From contig NZ_CP045118.1 in the NCBI RefSeq assembly GCF_009189165.1, forward strand, positions 5,580,001 to 5,644,000: a stretch of DNA of 64,000 nucleotides. Direction: 5' to 3'. Positions 51,662 to 63,472 of this stretch are shown piece after piece. The notes beneath the pieces were generated by a model. It saw only the letters and a program-made list of their open reading frames with translations, was not told where the DNA came from and searched no databases. Within the stretch, counting starts at the first letter, position 1. Each line of letters starts with the position of its first letter. A program made the translations under genes and the position numbers. The DNA comes from Pseudomonas sp. SCB32 (GTDB lineage Bacteria; Pseudomonadota; Gammaproteobacteria; Pseudomonadales; Pseudomonadaceae).

Positions 51662-53464
51662 ATGTCCGAGACCCTGCTCAGCTCCCGCAACCTCGCTTTC
51701 GAACTCTACGAAGTGCTCGACGCGCAGGCCCTGACCCAGCGCGAACGCTTCGCCGAGCACAACCGCGAGACCTTCGATGCCGCCCTGGCCACCGCACGCG
51801 GCATCGCCGAGGAGCTGTTCGCCCCGCACAATCGCAAGAACGACGAGAACGAGCCGCAATACGTCGACGGCGGCGCGGTGCTGATCCCGGAAGTGAAGCC
51901 GGCGGTGGATGCCTTCAACGAGGCCGGCTTCCAGAACGCCTCGCGCAGCTTCGAGCAGGGTGGCATGCAGTTGCCGCAGCTGCTCTCGCGGGCCTGCTTC
52001 GCCCACTTCCAGTCGGCCAACATCGCCACTTCGTCCTATCCGATGCTGAGCATGGGCGCCAGCCACCTGATCGAGACCTTCGGCAGCGATGAGCAGAAGC
52101 GCCTGTTCCTGCAGCCGATGATCGAGGGCCGCTGGTTCGGCACCATGGCCCTCACCGAACCGCATGCCGGCTCGTCCCTGGCCGACATCCGCACCCGCGC
52201 GGAACCGGCCGCCGACGGCAGCTACCGGATCAAGGGCAACAAGATATTCATCTCCGGCGGCGATCACCCGCTGTCGGACAACATCGTGCACATGGTGCTG
52301 GCCAAGCTGCCGGACGCCCCGGCCGGCGTGAAAGGCATCAGCCTGTTCATCGTGCCCAAGTTCCTGGTCAACGGGGACGGCTCCCTGGGCGCGCGCAACG
52401 ACGTGAGCCTGGCCGGCCTGTTCCACAAGATGGGCTGGCGCGGCACCACCTCCACGGCGCTGAACTTCGGCGATCAGGGTGAGTGCGTCGGCTACCTGGT
52501 CGGCAAACCGCATCACGGCCTGGCCTACATGTTCCAGATGATGAACGAGGCGCGCATCGGCGTCGGCATGGGCGCGATCATGCTTGGCTACGCCGGCTAC
52601 CTGTACTCCCTGGAATACGCCCGCGAGCGCCCGCAGGGCCGCCCGGTGGACGCCAAGGACCCGACCGCAGCGCAGGTTTCGATCATCGAGCACACCGACG
52701 TGCGGCGCATGCTGCTGACCCAGAAGGCCTACGTCGAGGGAGCCTTCGACCTCGGCCTGTACGCCGCGCGCCTGGTGGACGATAGCGAGACGCTGGCTAC
52801 CGAAGAGGAGCGCAAGCAGGCTCACGAGCTGCTCGACCTGCTCACCCCGATCGTCAAATCCTGGCCCTCGGAGTTCTGCCTGAAGGCCAACGAACTGGCG
52901 ATCCAGATCCTCGGTGGCCACGGCTACACCCGCGAATATCCGGTGGAGCAGTACTACCGCGACAACCGCCTGAACCCGATCCACGAAGGCACCCACGGCA
53001 TCCAGTCGCTGGACCTGCTGGGCCGCAAGCTCGCGCAGAACAACGGCGCCGGCCTCAAGCAGCTGACCCGTCTGATCAACCAGTGCTGCGCACGCGCCCA
53101 GGGATATCCGTCACTGGACAAGCTGCGCGAACCGTTGGAGCAGCTGATGGCGCGCCTGTCGGCGACCACCCTGAGCCTGCTCGGCGACCTGATGCAGGGC
53201 CGTGTGGCCCAGGGCCTGGCCAACTCCGCGCTGTACCTCAAGGTGTTCGGCCACGCGGTGATCGGCTGGCGCTGGCTGGAGCAGGCGATTCGCGCCGAGC
53301 AAGGCCTGGCGCGCGGCAATGCTTCCGACACCGACTTCTATCGCGGCAAGCTGCAGGCCGCGCGTTACTTCCTGACCTGGGAAGTGCCGTCCTGCCACCA
53401 CGAACTGTCCCTGCTCGAAGCCCGCGATGACACCTGTTCGACCATGCAGGACGCCTGGTTCTAG
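51662..53464 (+). CDS. Acyl-CoA dehydrogenase, long form (PA5020/DmdC-like)
   Basis: 600 residues with the extended C-terminal domain of the DmdC/3-methylmercaptopropionyl-CoA dehydrogenase-like group. Flavin contacts ALTEPHAGSSLADIRTRA; KIFISGGDH; the C-terminal GGHGYTREYPVEQYYRDNRLNPIHEGTHGIQ with the catalytic Glu in HEGTHG. The last 130 residues form an extra helical domain with DUF1974-like ATTLSLLGDLMQG. GGAGGT upstream. It is single, followed by a terminator. The physiological substrate is unknown, and the subgroup includes fatty acyl-CoA dehydrogenases. Confidence 0.93.
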   Translation: MSETLLSSRNLAFELYEVLDAQALTQRERFAEHNRETFDAALATARGIAEELFAPHNRKNDENEPQYVDGGAVLIPEVKPAVDAFNEAGFQNASRSFEQGGMQLPQLLSRACFAHFQSANIATSSYPMLSMGASHLIETFGSDEQKRLFLQPMIEGRWFGTMALTEPHAGSSLADIRTRAEPAADGSYRIKGNKIFISGGDHPLSDNIVHMVLAKLPDAPAGVKGISLFIVPKFLVNGDGSLGARNDVSLAGLFHKMGWRGTTSTALNFGDQGECVGYLVGKPHHGLAYMFQMMNEARIGVGMGAIMLGYAGYLYSLEYARERPQGRPVDAKDPTAAQVSIIEHTDVRRMLLTQKAYVEGAFDLGLYAARLVDDSETLATEEERKQAHELLDLLTPIVKSWPSEFCLKANELAIQILGGHGYTREYPVEQYYRDNRLNPIHEGTHGIQSLDLLGRKLAQNNGAGLKQLTRLINQCCARAQGYPSLDKLREPLEQLMARLSATTLSLLGDLMQGRVAQGLANSALYLKVFGHAVIGWRWLEQAIRAEQGLARGNASDTDFYRGKLQAARYFLTWEVPSCHHELSLLEARDDTCSTMQDAWF

Positions 53465-53480
53465 TCCTGCATGCCCCTCC

Positions 53481-53507
53481 AGCCCTGGCCACGTCCGGGG
53501 CTTTTTT
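53481..53507 (+). terminator. Rho-independent terminator after the acyl-CoA dehydrogenase gene
   Basis: AGCCCTGG-CCACGT-CCGGGGCT followed by six T, 17 nt after the stop codon. Confidence 0.88.
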
Positions 53508-53663
53508 ATGCCGCAAGCTGGCAACGGCTACGCACCTCCCTCACGCCGTCTTTCCCCCATAAACTACGGAAAAAACTGACGAGCACCACCAAATCAACCG
53601 ACAGAAAAACCAGGGTTCCATGACGTTGAATAGCGCCCGCGCACCTTCACGTCAGTCACGCCC

Positions 53664-54320
53664 ATGGCCACCTACATTCCGACTCTCCCCCGCCTGTCCC
53701 GCAACCTGCCCGTTCTGCTGCCCCTGCTCGCCATCTCCATCGGGCTGAGCTGCATGGTTGTCCTGCTGGCCCCACACGCGGTGGACACACTTCCCAGCGA
53801 CAGCCCATTGCGCCCCCCGACGCAGACGCTGAACGTCACCCCCATCTACAGCGAGCCCAGCACCGAAGCCTTCGAACACGCCGACGCCTACCTGAAGACC
53901 ATCGACAAGGCGATGACCGACGGGCTGGCCGTGCTGCGTGGCGGCGATGGCCAATCCATCGCCTCGCAGAGCCGCTACTTCAATGCGCTGGTCAATGCCG
54001 GCTACGCCCAGTTCGGCTCGTCCTACTATGAGCCGCTGGGCAGTTGCGGCGTCGCCGGCAGTTCGGCGCGGAGCCTCTGGCATACGCAGATCCGCGCCGT
54101 CAGTGGCAGCCGCCAGGCAAACCTGTCCGGCGAAGTGCACAAGGCCCTCGTCACGCTGCAACACGACCGGGAAGCCTGCCTCTCGGCGGTCCATCTCGTT
54201 CCCGACGAACCGCTGAGCTGGGCGCCCGCCGCACTCGCCACCCTCAACCCGGTTCCCACCTGGAGCGATGCCACGTCCTGGCCGGAAATCGTCGCCGAAC
54301 GAAGCTCAACTAACCTTTGA
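53664..54320 (+). CDS. Uncharacterised membrane-anchored periplasmic protein
   Basis: 218 residues. One hydrophobic N-terminal segment (about 13-38, LPVLLPLLAISIGLSCMVVL) looks like an uncleaved anchor, followed by a Pro/Ser/Thr-rich linker and a periplasmic domain of about 150 residues with three Cys (CGVAGSS, EACLSAV). No family recognised. It lies 98 nt upstream of cvrA on the same strand. Shine-Dalgarno is weak. I recall no PAO1 counterpart between PA5020 and PA5021, so it may be lineage-specific. Confidence 0.7.
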   Translation: MATYIPTLPRLSRNLPVLLPLLAISIGLSCMVVLLAPHAVDTLPSDSPLRPPTQTLNVTPIYSEPSTEAFEHADAYLKTIDKAMTDGLAVLRGGDGQSIASQSRYFNALVNAGYAQFGSSYYEPLGSCGVAGSSARSLWHTQIRAVSGSRQANLSGEVHKALVTLQHDREACLSAVHLVPDEPLSWAPAALATLNPVPTWSDATSWPEIVAERSSTNL

Positions 54321-54418
54321 CAGCCTTGCAAATCCGCAGGTTAGAATCGCTTGGCATGCGGCCTGCATCCTGATTCCCAGTAGCGTCGCCACTCCCCTCT
54401 TCCCTGGAGATCGACACT

Positions 54419-56161
54419 TTGGATGCCGTGGCCATCAACAGCTATTTCCTGATCGCTGCTGTGCTGATCGGCATGAGCATCCTGGTCAGCTCGCTGTCGT
54501 CGCGGCTGGGCATCCCGATCCTGGTCATCTTCCTCGCCGTGGGCATGGTCGCCGGTACCGATGGCCCCGGCGGCATCGGCTTCTCCAACTATCCGATCGC
54601 CTACCTGGTGGGCAACCTGGCGCTGGCCGTGATCCTCCTCGACGGCGGCGTGCGCACGCGGGTGGCGAGTTTCCGCGTGGCGCTCTGGCCCGCGCTCTCA
54701 CTGGCCACGGCCGGGGTACTGATCACCGCCGGCCTGACCGGTATCGCCGCCGCCTGGCTATTCAAGCTGAGCTGGATGGAGGGCCTGCTGATCGGTGCCA
54801 TCGTCGGCTCCACTGACGCCGCGGCGGTGTTCTCGCTGCTGGGCGGAAAGGGCCTGAACGAGCGGGTCACCGCCACCCTGGAAATCGAGTCCGGCAGCAA
54901 CGACCCGATGGCGGTGTTCCTCACCGTCACCCTGATCGACATGCTCGCCCACGGCGAAAGCGGCATGAGCTGGGACTTCCTCTGGCATTTCCTGCGCGAG
55001 TTCGGCATCGGTTCGCTGCTCGGCCTGGGCGGCGGCTGGCTGCTGCTGCAGGTGATCAACCGCATCCACCTGGCCAGCGGCCTCTACCCGCTGCTGGTGA
55101 TCAGCGGCGGCCTGCTGATCTTCGCCGTGTCCAACGCGGTGCACGGCAGCGGCATCCTGGCCATTTATCTGTGCGGACTGATGCTGGGCAACCAGCCGAT
55201 CCGCTCCCGCCACGGCATCCTGCACATGCTCGACGGCATGGCCTGGCTCGCGCAGATCGGGATGTTCCTGGTCCTCGGCCTGCTGGTCACACCCCACGAC
55301 CTATGGCCCATCGCCCTCCCGGCCCTGGGCCTGGCGCTGTGGATGATCCTCTTTGCCCGCCCGCTGTCGGTGCTGGTTGGCCTGATTCCGTTCCGCGCCT
55401 TCCATGCCCGCGAAAAGGCCTTCATCGCCTGGGTCGGCCTGCGCGGCGCGGTACCGATCATCTTGGCGGTGTTCCCGCTGATGGCCGGACTGCCCAACGC
55501 CCAGCTGTTCTTCAACGTGGCCTTCTTCATCGTGCTGGTCTCGCTGCTGGTGCAGGGCACCAGCCTGCCCTGGGCCGCCAAGCTGCTGCGGGTGGTCGTG
55601 CCGCCGGACCCGGCACCGATTTCCCGCGCCGGCCTGGAAGTGCACCCGACCAGCGAGTGGGAACTGTTCGTCTACCACCTGAGCAAGGAAAAGTGGTGCA
55701 TCGGCGCCGCCCTGCGCGAGCTGAAGATGCCCGAAGGCACCCGTATCGCCGCGCTGTTCCGTGGCACCCAGCTGCTGCACCCGTCCGGCAGTACCATCCT
55801 CGAGGCCGATGACATTCTTTGCGTAATCGGTCACGAGCACGACCTCTCCGCCCTGGGCAAACTGTTCAGCCAGGCGCCGGACCGTGGCCTGGGCGCACGC
55901 TTCTTCGGCGACTTCGTTCTCGAAGGCGACGCCCAGCTCTCTGCCGTGGCCTCGCTCTATGGCCTCAAGCTCGAAGACGTGGATGGCGAACAGACGCTGG
56001 GCCGCTTCATCGCCCACGAAATCGGCGGCCAGGCGATCATCGGCGACCAGGTGGAGTGGAACGGCCTGACCTGGACCGTCGCCGCACTGGATGGGAACAA
56101 GATCCGCAAGGTGGGGGTCAAATTCCCCGAAGGTCGCCCCGGCCCCGGCCTGTTCCTCTGA
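54419..56161 (+). CDS. cvrA: Potassium/proton antiporter CvrA (NhaP2 type)
   Basis: 580 residues. A CPA1 cation/proton exchanger with about 12-13 transmembrane helices (residues 5-395); the ion-binding motif [12 protein letters not shown] (about 137) and [11 protein letters not shown] are clear. The cytoplasmic tail has a TrkA-C domain (about 410-490, [20 protein letters not shown]) and a CorC/HlyC-type transporter-associated domain (about 500-575). The start is a TTG at 54419 with TGGAGAT upstream; no ATG or GTG gives the full first helix. PA5021 is the PAO1 counterpart. Confidence 0.92.
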   Translation: MDAVAINSYFLIAAVLIGMSILVSSLSSRLGIPILVIFLAVGMVAGTDGPGGIGFSNYPIAYLVGNLALAVILLDGGVRTRVASFRVALWPALSLATAGVLITAGLTGIAAAWLFKLSWMEGLLIGAIVGSTDAAAVFSLLGGKGLNERVTATLEIESGSNDPMAVFLTVTLIDMLAHGESGMSWDFLWHFLREFGIGSLLGLGGGWLLLQVINRIHLASGLYPLLVISGGLLIFAVSNAVHGSGILAIYLCGLMLGNQPIRSRHGILHMLDGMAWLAQIGMFLVLGLLVTPHDLWPIALPALGLALWMILFARPLSVLVGLIPFRAFHAREKAFIAWVGLRGAVPIILAVFPLMAGLPNAQLFFNVAFFIVLVSLLVQGTSLPWAAKLLRVVVPPDPAPISRAGLEVHPTSEWELFVYHLSKEKWCIGAALRELKMPEGTRIAALFRGTQLLHPSGSTILEADDILCVIGHEHDLSALGKLFSQAPDRGLGARFFGDFVLEGDAQLSAVASLYGLKLEDVDGEQTLGRFIAHEIGGQAIIGDQVEWNGLTWTVAALDGNKIRKVGVKFPEGRPGPGLFL

Positions 56162-56244
56162 CCGCCTACCGGCACTCGCTTGCGGGTGCCGGCCAGCCCG
56201 CACTACCCTCTTCCCACTTTCTGCACGAGCCGCTGACCGCGACC

Positions 56245-59200
56245 ATGTCATTCCTGCTGCGTACCCTGCTGACCGCCGTCCTCCTGGCCGGCTCACTCAC
56301 CGGCCTGCCCGCGCTCGCCGCCGACAACACTCCGCCCAGCGCCGAACAGGTGCAGCAGAGCCTCGACGGCCTGCCCGACCGCAAACTGCCGGACGCCGAC
56401 GCCAAGCTGGTCAAGGCCAGCCTCGAGAACACGCTCAAGCTGCTGGCGGCCAAGGACGACAGCGAGAAGCAGCTGGCCGACCTCAAGGGCCGGCTGGCCG
56501 ACGCGCCCCGGCTGATCAGCGAGAACCAGAAGGCCCTGAACCGTCTCAAGGGCAGCAGCGACAAGCCGGCCTCGCAGCGCTACGCCACCTACAACGCCAC
56601 CCAGCTGGAAATGCTGCTCAACGAGCAGTCGACCCAACTGGCCGCCTGGCAGAAGGAGATGACCGACGCCAAGAGCGAAGCGCTCACCGCGCAAACCCGC
56701 CCCGAGCGCGCCCAGGCTGACCTGAGCCGGAACCAGACACGCCTGCTGGAGATCGCCGGGGTGCTCAAGGCCGGCAAGGAAAGTGGCAAGCCGCTGGGCG
56801 ACGAGCATCGCGACGAGCTGGTGGCCGAGCAGGCCGCGCTCACCGCGCAGAACCAACTGCTGCGCCAGCAACTGGCCGGCAACAACCTGCTGCTCGACCT
56901 CGCCTCCAGCCAGCGCGATCTGCTGGCCGAACGTGTCGGCCGCGAAGAGCACGAGACCCTCGAACTGCAGGCGATGATCAGCGAAAAGCGCCGTGAACAG
57001 TCGGAGAAGACCGTCGCCGCGCTGTCCAAGGACGCCGACCAGGCCGCCGGTACCGACAGCCTGGTCAGCCAGGAGAGCGCCACCAACCTCAAGCTCTCCG
57101 ACTACCTGCTGCGCACCACCGACCGCCTCAACACCCTGACCCGGCGCAATCTCGAAGCCAAGCAGCAGCTCGATAACCTGACCCAGGGCGAGCAGGCACT
57201 GGACGAACAGATCAACGTCCTGCGCGGCAGCCTGCTGCTGGCGAAGATCCTCTACCAGCAGAAACAGTCACTGCCGGTGATCAAGACCGACCGTGACCTG
57301 GCCGACGAGATCGCCGACCTGCGCCTGTACCAGTTCGAGCTGAACCAGAAACGCGACGAACTGAACAGCTCCGATGTGTACATCGACAACCTGCTGGCCC
57401 AGCAGCCGCAGGAGAGCATCACCCCGCAGCTGCGCAAGGACCTGGGCGAGCTGGTCAACACCCGCCTGGAACTGATGGAGCGCCTCAACCATGAGTTGAA
57501 CGCGCTGCTCAACGAGGCGATCACCCTGCAGCTGAACCAGAAGCAGCTCAAGGAAACCGCCGACAAGCTGCGCGCGACCCTCGACGAGCAGATGTTCTGG
57601 ATTCCCAGCAACCGCCCGCTGGACCTGTCGTGGTTCAAGATGACCCCGGCCCTGCTGCATCACCAACTGTCCGAAGTGCCCTGGGGTTCGGGCGTGAAGG
57701 AGCTGGGCGAGGGCCTGATCGACCGCCCCTTCCTGTTCCTCCCGCTGCTCCTGCTGGTCGCCGGCCTCTTGTGGAAGCGCCGGTTCCTCTACGACAAGCT
57801 CGAATCGCTGAACGACGACATCGGTCACTTCAAGCGCGACAGCCAGGCGCACACCCCGCTGGCGCTGCTGCTCGCCGTACTGCTGGCGTTGCCCGGCACC
57901 CTGGCCCTGGCCATCGGCGGCCTGGCCTTGCTGCTCGACGCCCGCGGCCAGAACGCCACCCTCGGCAGCGCGCTGCTGGAAATGGCGCAGGTCTGGCTGG
58001 TGTTCTACACCGCACACCGCATCCTGCGTCCGGGTGGCATCGCCGAGCGGCACTTCCACTGGAGCCAGCCGCAGGTGCAGTTCCTCGGCAAACTGATGCG
58101 CCGACTGGGTCTGGTGGTGATGTCGCTGGTCGCGGTGGTCACCGTCGCCGAGCACCAGCCGGCCAGCCTGGCCGACGACGTGATCGGCATCGCCATCGTG
58201 CTGTTCGGCTACGCCGCGATGACCTGGATTCTGGGCCAGCTGCTGTTTGGCAGCCCCTCCAGCGAACGTCCGTCGCTGATCAAGATGATCGTCGGCCTGG
58301 GCTTCACCGTGCTGCCCGTGGCGCTGTTCCTGGCGGTGGGCTTCGGCTACTACTACACCGCGCTCAAGCTCACCGACCGCCTGATCGACACCCTGTTCCT
58401 GCTGATGTTCTGGATGGTGGTCGAAGCCACATTCGTCCGCGGCATGGGCGTTGCGGCGCGGCGCCTGGCCTACCAGCGCGCGATGACCAAGCGCCAGGCC
58501 CCGGCCAAAGAAGGCATCGAGGGCGGTGAAGTGGTGGAGGAGCCGACCCTGGGCATCGAGCAGATCAACGAACAGTCGATGCGACTGATCCGCCTGGGCC
58601 TGTTGATCGGCTTCGTGGTCACCCTGTACTGGGTCTGGGCCGACCTGATCAGCGTGGTCTCCTACCTCGACAACGTGACCCTCTACCAGTACACCAGCGG
58701 CACCGGCGACGCGGCTTCCACCACACCGATCAGCCTGGGTGACTTCATCATGGCGCTGGTCATCGCCGCGGTAACCGTGGCCCTGGCGCGCAACCTGCCC
58801 GGCCTGCTGGAAGTGCTGGTGCTGCAGCGCCTGACCCTGGCACAGGGCAGCGCCTACGCCATCACCACCCTGCTCTCCTACACCATCAGCGGCATCGGCT
58901 TCGTCAGCGCGCTGTCCACCCTGGGTGTGAGCTGGGACAAGCTGCAATGGCTGGTGGCCGCACTCTCCGTCGGCCTGGGCTTCGGCCTGCAGGCGATCTT
59001 CTCCAACTTCGTCTCCGGCCTGATCATCCTCTTCGAACGCCCGGTACGGATCGGCGACGTGGTGACCATCGGCAGCCTGTCCGGCACCGTCAGCCGGATC
59101 CGCATCCGCGCCACCACCATCACCGACTTCGACCGCAAGGAAATCATCGTTCCCAACCAGACCTTCATCACCGGCCAACTGGTGAACTGGTCGCTGAGCG

Positions 59201-59610
59201 ATACCGTGACGCGGGTGACCATCAAGATCGGCCTGGCCTACGAGAGCGACCTGCCCCTGGCGCGCAAGATCATGCTCGACGCGGCCCACGCCAACCCACG
59301 CATCCTGCGCGACCCGGAGCCGGTGCTGTACTTCACCACCATCAGCGCCAGCACCTTCGACTACGAACTGCGCTTCCACGTGCGCGAACTGGGCGACCGC
59401 AACCCGGCGGTGGACGAAACCCTCACCCGCATCGCCCTGGCCTTCCGCGAGGCGGGCATCGACATGGCCTTCAACCAGGTCGACGTGTTCCTGAAGAACT
59501 TCCAGGGCCAGGAAGCCCAGGTGATCGTCGGCCAGCAGCAACCGGCCGCCACACCCGTGAAGCTGGGCAAGCCTCAAGAGCAGAACAAGCCCGACGCCAG
59601 CAAGGCCTGA
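56245..59610 (+). CDS. mscK: Large mechanosensitive channel, MscK/MscM type
   Basis: 1121 residues. Signal peptide (about 1-25, ending TGLPALA), a long periplasmic coiled-coil region (about 35-450; many Gln/Leu heptads), about ten transmembrane helices, and the MscS core at the C-terminus: pore helix and gate VGLGFGLQAIFSNFVSGLII, then FERPVRIGDVVTIGSLSGTV and the beta domain KEIIVPNQTFITGQLVNW. It opens under membrane tension and releases ions on osmotic downshock. ATG at 56245 is chosen because it starts the signal peptide; the frame extends further upstream inside cvrA. PAO1 PA5022 is the counterpart. A pairing with cvrA suggests joint potassium/osmotic control. Confidence 0.93.
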   Translation: MSFLLRTLLTAVLLAGSLTGLPALAADNTPPSAEQVQQSLDGLPDRKLPDADAKLVKASLENTLKLLAAKDDSEKQLADLKGRLADAPRLISENQKALNRLKGSSDKPASQRYATYNATQLEMLLNEQSTQLAAWQKEMTDAKSEALTAQTRPERAQADLSRNQTRLLEIAGVLKAGKESGKPLGDEHRDELVAEQAALTAQNQLLRQQLAGNNLLLDLASSQRDLLAERVGREEHETLELQAMISEKRREQSEKTVAALSKDADQAAGTDSLVSQESATNLKLSDYLLRTTDRLNTLTRRNLEAKQQLDNLTQGEQALDEQINVLRGSLLLAKILYQQKQSLPVIKTDRDLADEIADLRLYQFELNQKRDELNSSDVYIDNLLAQQPQESITPQLRKDLGELVNTRLELMERLNHELNALLNEAITLQLNQKQLKETADKLRATLDEQMFWIPSNRPLDLSWFKMTPALLHHQLSEVPWGSGVKELGEGLIDRPFLFLPLLLLVAGLLWKRRFLYDKLESLNDDIGHFKRDSQAHTPLALLLAVLLALPGTLALAIGGLALLLDARGQNATLGSALLEMAQVWLVFYTAHRILRPGGIAERHFHWSQPQVQFLGKLMRRLGLVVMSLVAVVTVAEHQPASLADDVIGIAIVLFGYAAMTWILGQLLFGSPSSERPSLIKMIVGLGFTVLPVALFLAVGFGYYYTALKLTDRLIDTLFLLMFWMVVEATFVRGMGVAARRLAYQRAMTKRQAPAKEGIEGGEVVEEPTLGIEQINEQSMRLIRLGLLIGFVVTLYWVWADLISVVSYLDNVTLYQYTSGTGDAASTTPISLGDFIMALVIAAVTVALARNLPGLLEVLVLQRLTLAQGSAYAITTLLSYTISGIGFVSALSTLGVSWDKLQWLVAALSVGLGFGLQAIFSNFVSGLIILFERPVRIGDVVTIGSLSGTVSRIRIRATTITDFDRKEIIVPNQTFITGQLVNWSLSDTVTRVTIKIGLAYESDLPLARKIMLDAAHANPRILRDPEPVLYFTTISASTFDYELRFHVRELGDRNPAVDETLTRIALAFREAGIDMAFNQVDVFLKNFQGQEAQVIVGQQQPAATPVKLGKPQEQNKPDASKA

Positions 59611-61128
<1,518 letters not shown>

Positions 61129-61251
61129 GGCGGTTATAAGCTCAGCCAAAAGCGATCTAGCCCCGCTCGGGCGGTATTGCTCCCGGTCATTGACCGGGAC
61201 CGGCCGCAGCTCGCATCCTCGGGCCTTTCTGCCCACAAGGATGCTCGAGCA

Positions 61252-62529
61252 ATGAAACTGGAAACCCTGGCGATTCACGCCGGCTACAGCCCCGACCCGA
61301 CCACCAAGGCCGTGGCCGTACCGATCTACCAGACCAGCTCCTACGCCTTCGACGATACGCAGCATGGCGCCGACCTGTTCGACCTGAAGGTCGCCGGCAA
61401 CATCTACACGCGGATCATGAACCCCACCAACGCGGTGCTGGAGGAGCGCGTGGCGGCGCTGGAAGGCGGGGTTGGCGCACTGGCCGTGGCTTCGGGCATG
61501 GCGGCCATCACCTACGCCATCCAGACCGTGGCCGAAGCGGGCGACAACATCGTCTCGGTGGCCAAACTCTACGGCGGCACCTACAACCTGCTCGCCCATA
61601 CCCTGCCGCGCTTCGGCATCCAGACCCGCTTCGCCCCGCACGACGACATCGCCGCCCTCGAAGCGCTGATCGACGAGCGCACCAAGGCAGTGTTCTGCGA
61701 GTCCATCGGCAACCCGGCGGGCAACATCGTCGATCTGAGGGCCCTGGCCGACGCCGCGCACCGCCATGGCGTGCCGCTCATCGTCGACAATACCGTCGCC
61801 ACGCCGATCCTCTGCCGGCCCTTCGAACACGGTGCGGACATCGTCGTGCACTCGCTGACCAAGTACATCGGCGGCCATGGCACCAGCATCGGCGGCATCG
61901 TCGTCGACTCCGGCAAGTTCCCTTGGAGCGAGAACAAGGCACGCTTCCCGCTGCTCAACACCCCGGACCCGTCCTACCACGGCGTGACCTACACCGAAGC
62001 CTTCGGCCCCGCCGCCTTCATCGGTCGCTGCCGCGTGGTGCCGCTGCGCAACACCGGCGCCGCGCTGTCGCCATTCAACGCCTTCCTCATCCTGCAGGGC
62101 CTGGAAACCCTGGCGCTGCGCATGGAGCGCCACTGCGACAACGCCCTGAAAGTCGCCCGCTACCTGCAAGAGCACCCGCAGGTGAGCTGGGTGAAATACG
62201 CCGGCCTCGCCGACCACCCCGAGCACGCCCTGGCGCAGCGCTATATGGGTGGCCAGCCGGCGGCGATCCTCTCCTTCGGCATCAAGGGCGGCCAGGAAGC
62301 CGGCGCGCGCTTCATCGACGCCCTGAACCTGGTGGTGCGCCTGGTCAACATCGGCGACGCCAAGTCCCTGGCCTGCCACCCGGCCTCTACCACCCACCGC
62401 CAGCTCAACGACGAGGAACTGGAGAAGGCCGGCGTACCGCGCGACATGGTGCGCCTGTCCATCGGCATCGAGCACATCGACGACATCCTCACCGACCTCG
62501 CCCAGGCGCTGCGCGCTGCCGAGAGTTGA
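61252..62529 (+). CDS. metY: O-acetyl/O-succinylhomoserine sulfhydrylase MetY
   Basis: 425 residues. A PLP-dependent Cys/Met-metabolism enzyme that makes homocysteine from acylhomoserine and sulfide. N-terminal [20 protein letters not shown] and [20 protein letters not shown] identify the MetY type; the PLP lysine is in [17 protein letters not shown] (near residue 207); the C-terminus has [22 protein letters not shown] at 61252 has AAGGA 10 nt upstream. A longer in-frame start is not needed. PA5025 is the counterpart. Confidence 0.95.
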   Translation: MKLETLAIHAGYSPDPTTKAVAVPIYQTSSYAFDDTQHGADLFDLKVAGNIYTRIMNPTNAVLEERVAALEGGVGALAVASGMAAITYAIQTVAEAGDNIVSVAKLYGGTYNLLAHTLPRFGIQTRFAPHDDIAALEALIDERTKAVFCESIGNPAGNIVDLRALADAAHRHGVPLIVDNTVATPILCRPFEHGADIVVHSLTKYIGGHGTSIGGIVVDSGKFPWSENKARFPLLNTPDPSYHGVTYTEAFGPAAFIGRCRVVPLRNTGAALSPFNAFLILQGLETLALRMERHCDNALKVARYLQEHPQVSWVKYAGLADHPEHALAQRYMGGQPAAILSFGIKGGQEAGARFIDALNLVVRLVNIGDAKSLACHPASTTHRQLNDEELEKAGVPRDMVRLSIGIEHIDDILTDLAQALRAAES

Positions 62530-62536
62530 TGACCGC

Positions 62537-62566
62537 CATGTGAGGCGCCGACCGGCGCCTCACATG
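62537..62566 (+). terminator. Hairpin after metY
   Basis: CATGTGAGGCGCC / GGCGCCTCACATG, a perfect 13-bp stem with loop GACC, 8 nt after the stop. No T-run, so the termination mode is uncertain. Confidence 0.6.
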
Positions 62567-62721
62567 GGCCTCGGATTACACCCATCGCCCCGCTGCTTAC
62601 CGCAGCCAGCGTCAGCCTTTTCGCAAGGCTCTGCCGGACGCGTTGGAATCCACTTCCAGCCGTGAGCAGGTTTGTCTCAACCGATTAAAATGACGGCATC
62701 TTTTTAGCCATACGCAACCGG

Positions 62722-62746
62722 ATGCAGGAATTTTCCTGCATTTTTT
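62722..62746 (+). terminator. Rho-independent terminator in the metY-downstream region
   Basis: ATGCAGGAA-TT-TTCCTGCAT (9-bp perfect stem) followed by five further T. It lies 193 nt beyond metY with no ORF between, so it may end a metY read-through transcript or a small RNA. Confidence 0.7.
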
Positions 62747-62893
62747 CAACTGAGCGTATTGGACGAACATGATCCAGAAGTGCCGAACGGCGCGGATCAA
62801 CCAGGAGTTGTAGCGATACCCAAAAGACGCGAGCCCCCGGTGCTACCAACACCGAAGGCCCGCTAACCACAAGCAGCTTAAAAGGAGCTGAAT

Positions 62894-63227
62894 ATGGCTA
62901 ACGCCAATAGTACGTCACGCCCCCCAATTAACTGAACGCCCCGAAGCAGAGCGGTTCGCCCCCTTGGGAGCAGATTCGCAAGCCAACGCCAATCCCCGCT
63001 ACGCCACGCTCTACCTGCGCACCGACGCGCCCTGCGATGAGCTGTACAACGCCGCCGAAGACCGTCTGAGCGCGGTCATCGAACTGCTGGGCACCCTGAC
63101 CTTCGTCGAACTCGACGCCTACCCCGCCCGCAACGTCCTGCAAATCAGCCGCTCGCTGTTGCTGCTGGCCTCTGACGCGCACTCGCTGTACCGGGCGGAT
63201 CATGAGCAGCGGGATCGGCGCGGATAG
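62894..63227 (+). pseudogene. Small DUF3077/DUF6124-like gene, frameshifted at a C6 tract
   Basis: AAGGAGCTGAAT places an ideal Shine-Dalgarno before the ATG at 62894, but that frame stops after 13 codons (MANANSTSRPPIN). The other frame is open from before the ATG through to 63227 and encodes LTERPEAERFAPLGADSQ, then NPRYATLYLRTDAPCDELY and EDRLSAVIELLGTLTFVELD. This resembles short Pseudomonas DUF3077/DUF6124-type proteins. It has no start of its own with a ribosome site. Removing one C from the run at 62920-62925 joins the two into a 110-residue protein. Could be a real mutation, a sequencing error in a homopolymer or programmed +1 frameshifting. Function of the family is unknown. Confidence 0.55.
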
Positions 63228-63241
63228 CGCTTCACTCCACT

Positions 63242-63270
63242 CGGCGGATTACGCTTCGCGCAATCCGCCG
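63242..63270. repeat. Short palindrome GGCGGATTACGC...CAATCCGCC
   Basis: CGGCGGATT and AATCCGCCG form a 9-bp stem 15 nt after the stop of the frameshifted gene. This motif is common between genes in Pseudomonas and may terminate transcription. Confidence 0.6.
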
Positions 63271-63472
63271 TATGAAACTGGAAGAACAGAGTCTGTGCGC
63301 TGAGTAGGAAAAGTAAACACATCATTGTAATCGGAGAATATTCTTATTTTCTTCAAATAGAGTTCAACATCAGCCCACGGAAAGCTCCTATTTCCTGGAG
63401 TCCAAAGCTCAATAAACTGAATCCACCATCAAGACTACTGATGGGGACCCAAAATACTTCCAGGAGTTTAAA

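Noticed and set aside
55819..56244. N-terminal extension of the mechanosensitive-channel frame into cvrA
   Set aside because: It reads as an Arg/Pro-rich shadow of cvrA, and a clean signal peptide begins at 56245.
61141..61251. metY leader considered as a SAM or SAH riboswitch
   Set aside because: Only a short CCCGGTCA/TGACCGGG hairpin is visible and no conserved core of those riboswitch classes could be matched.
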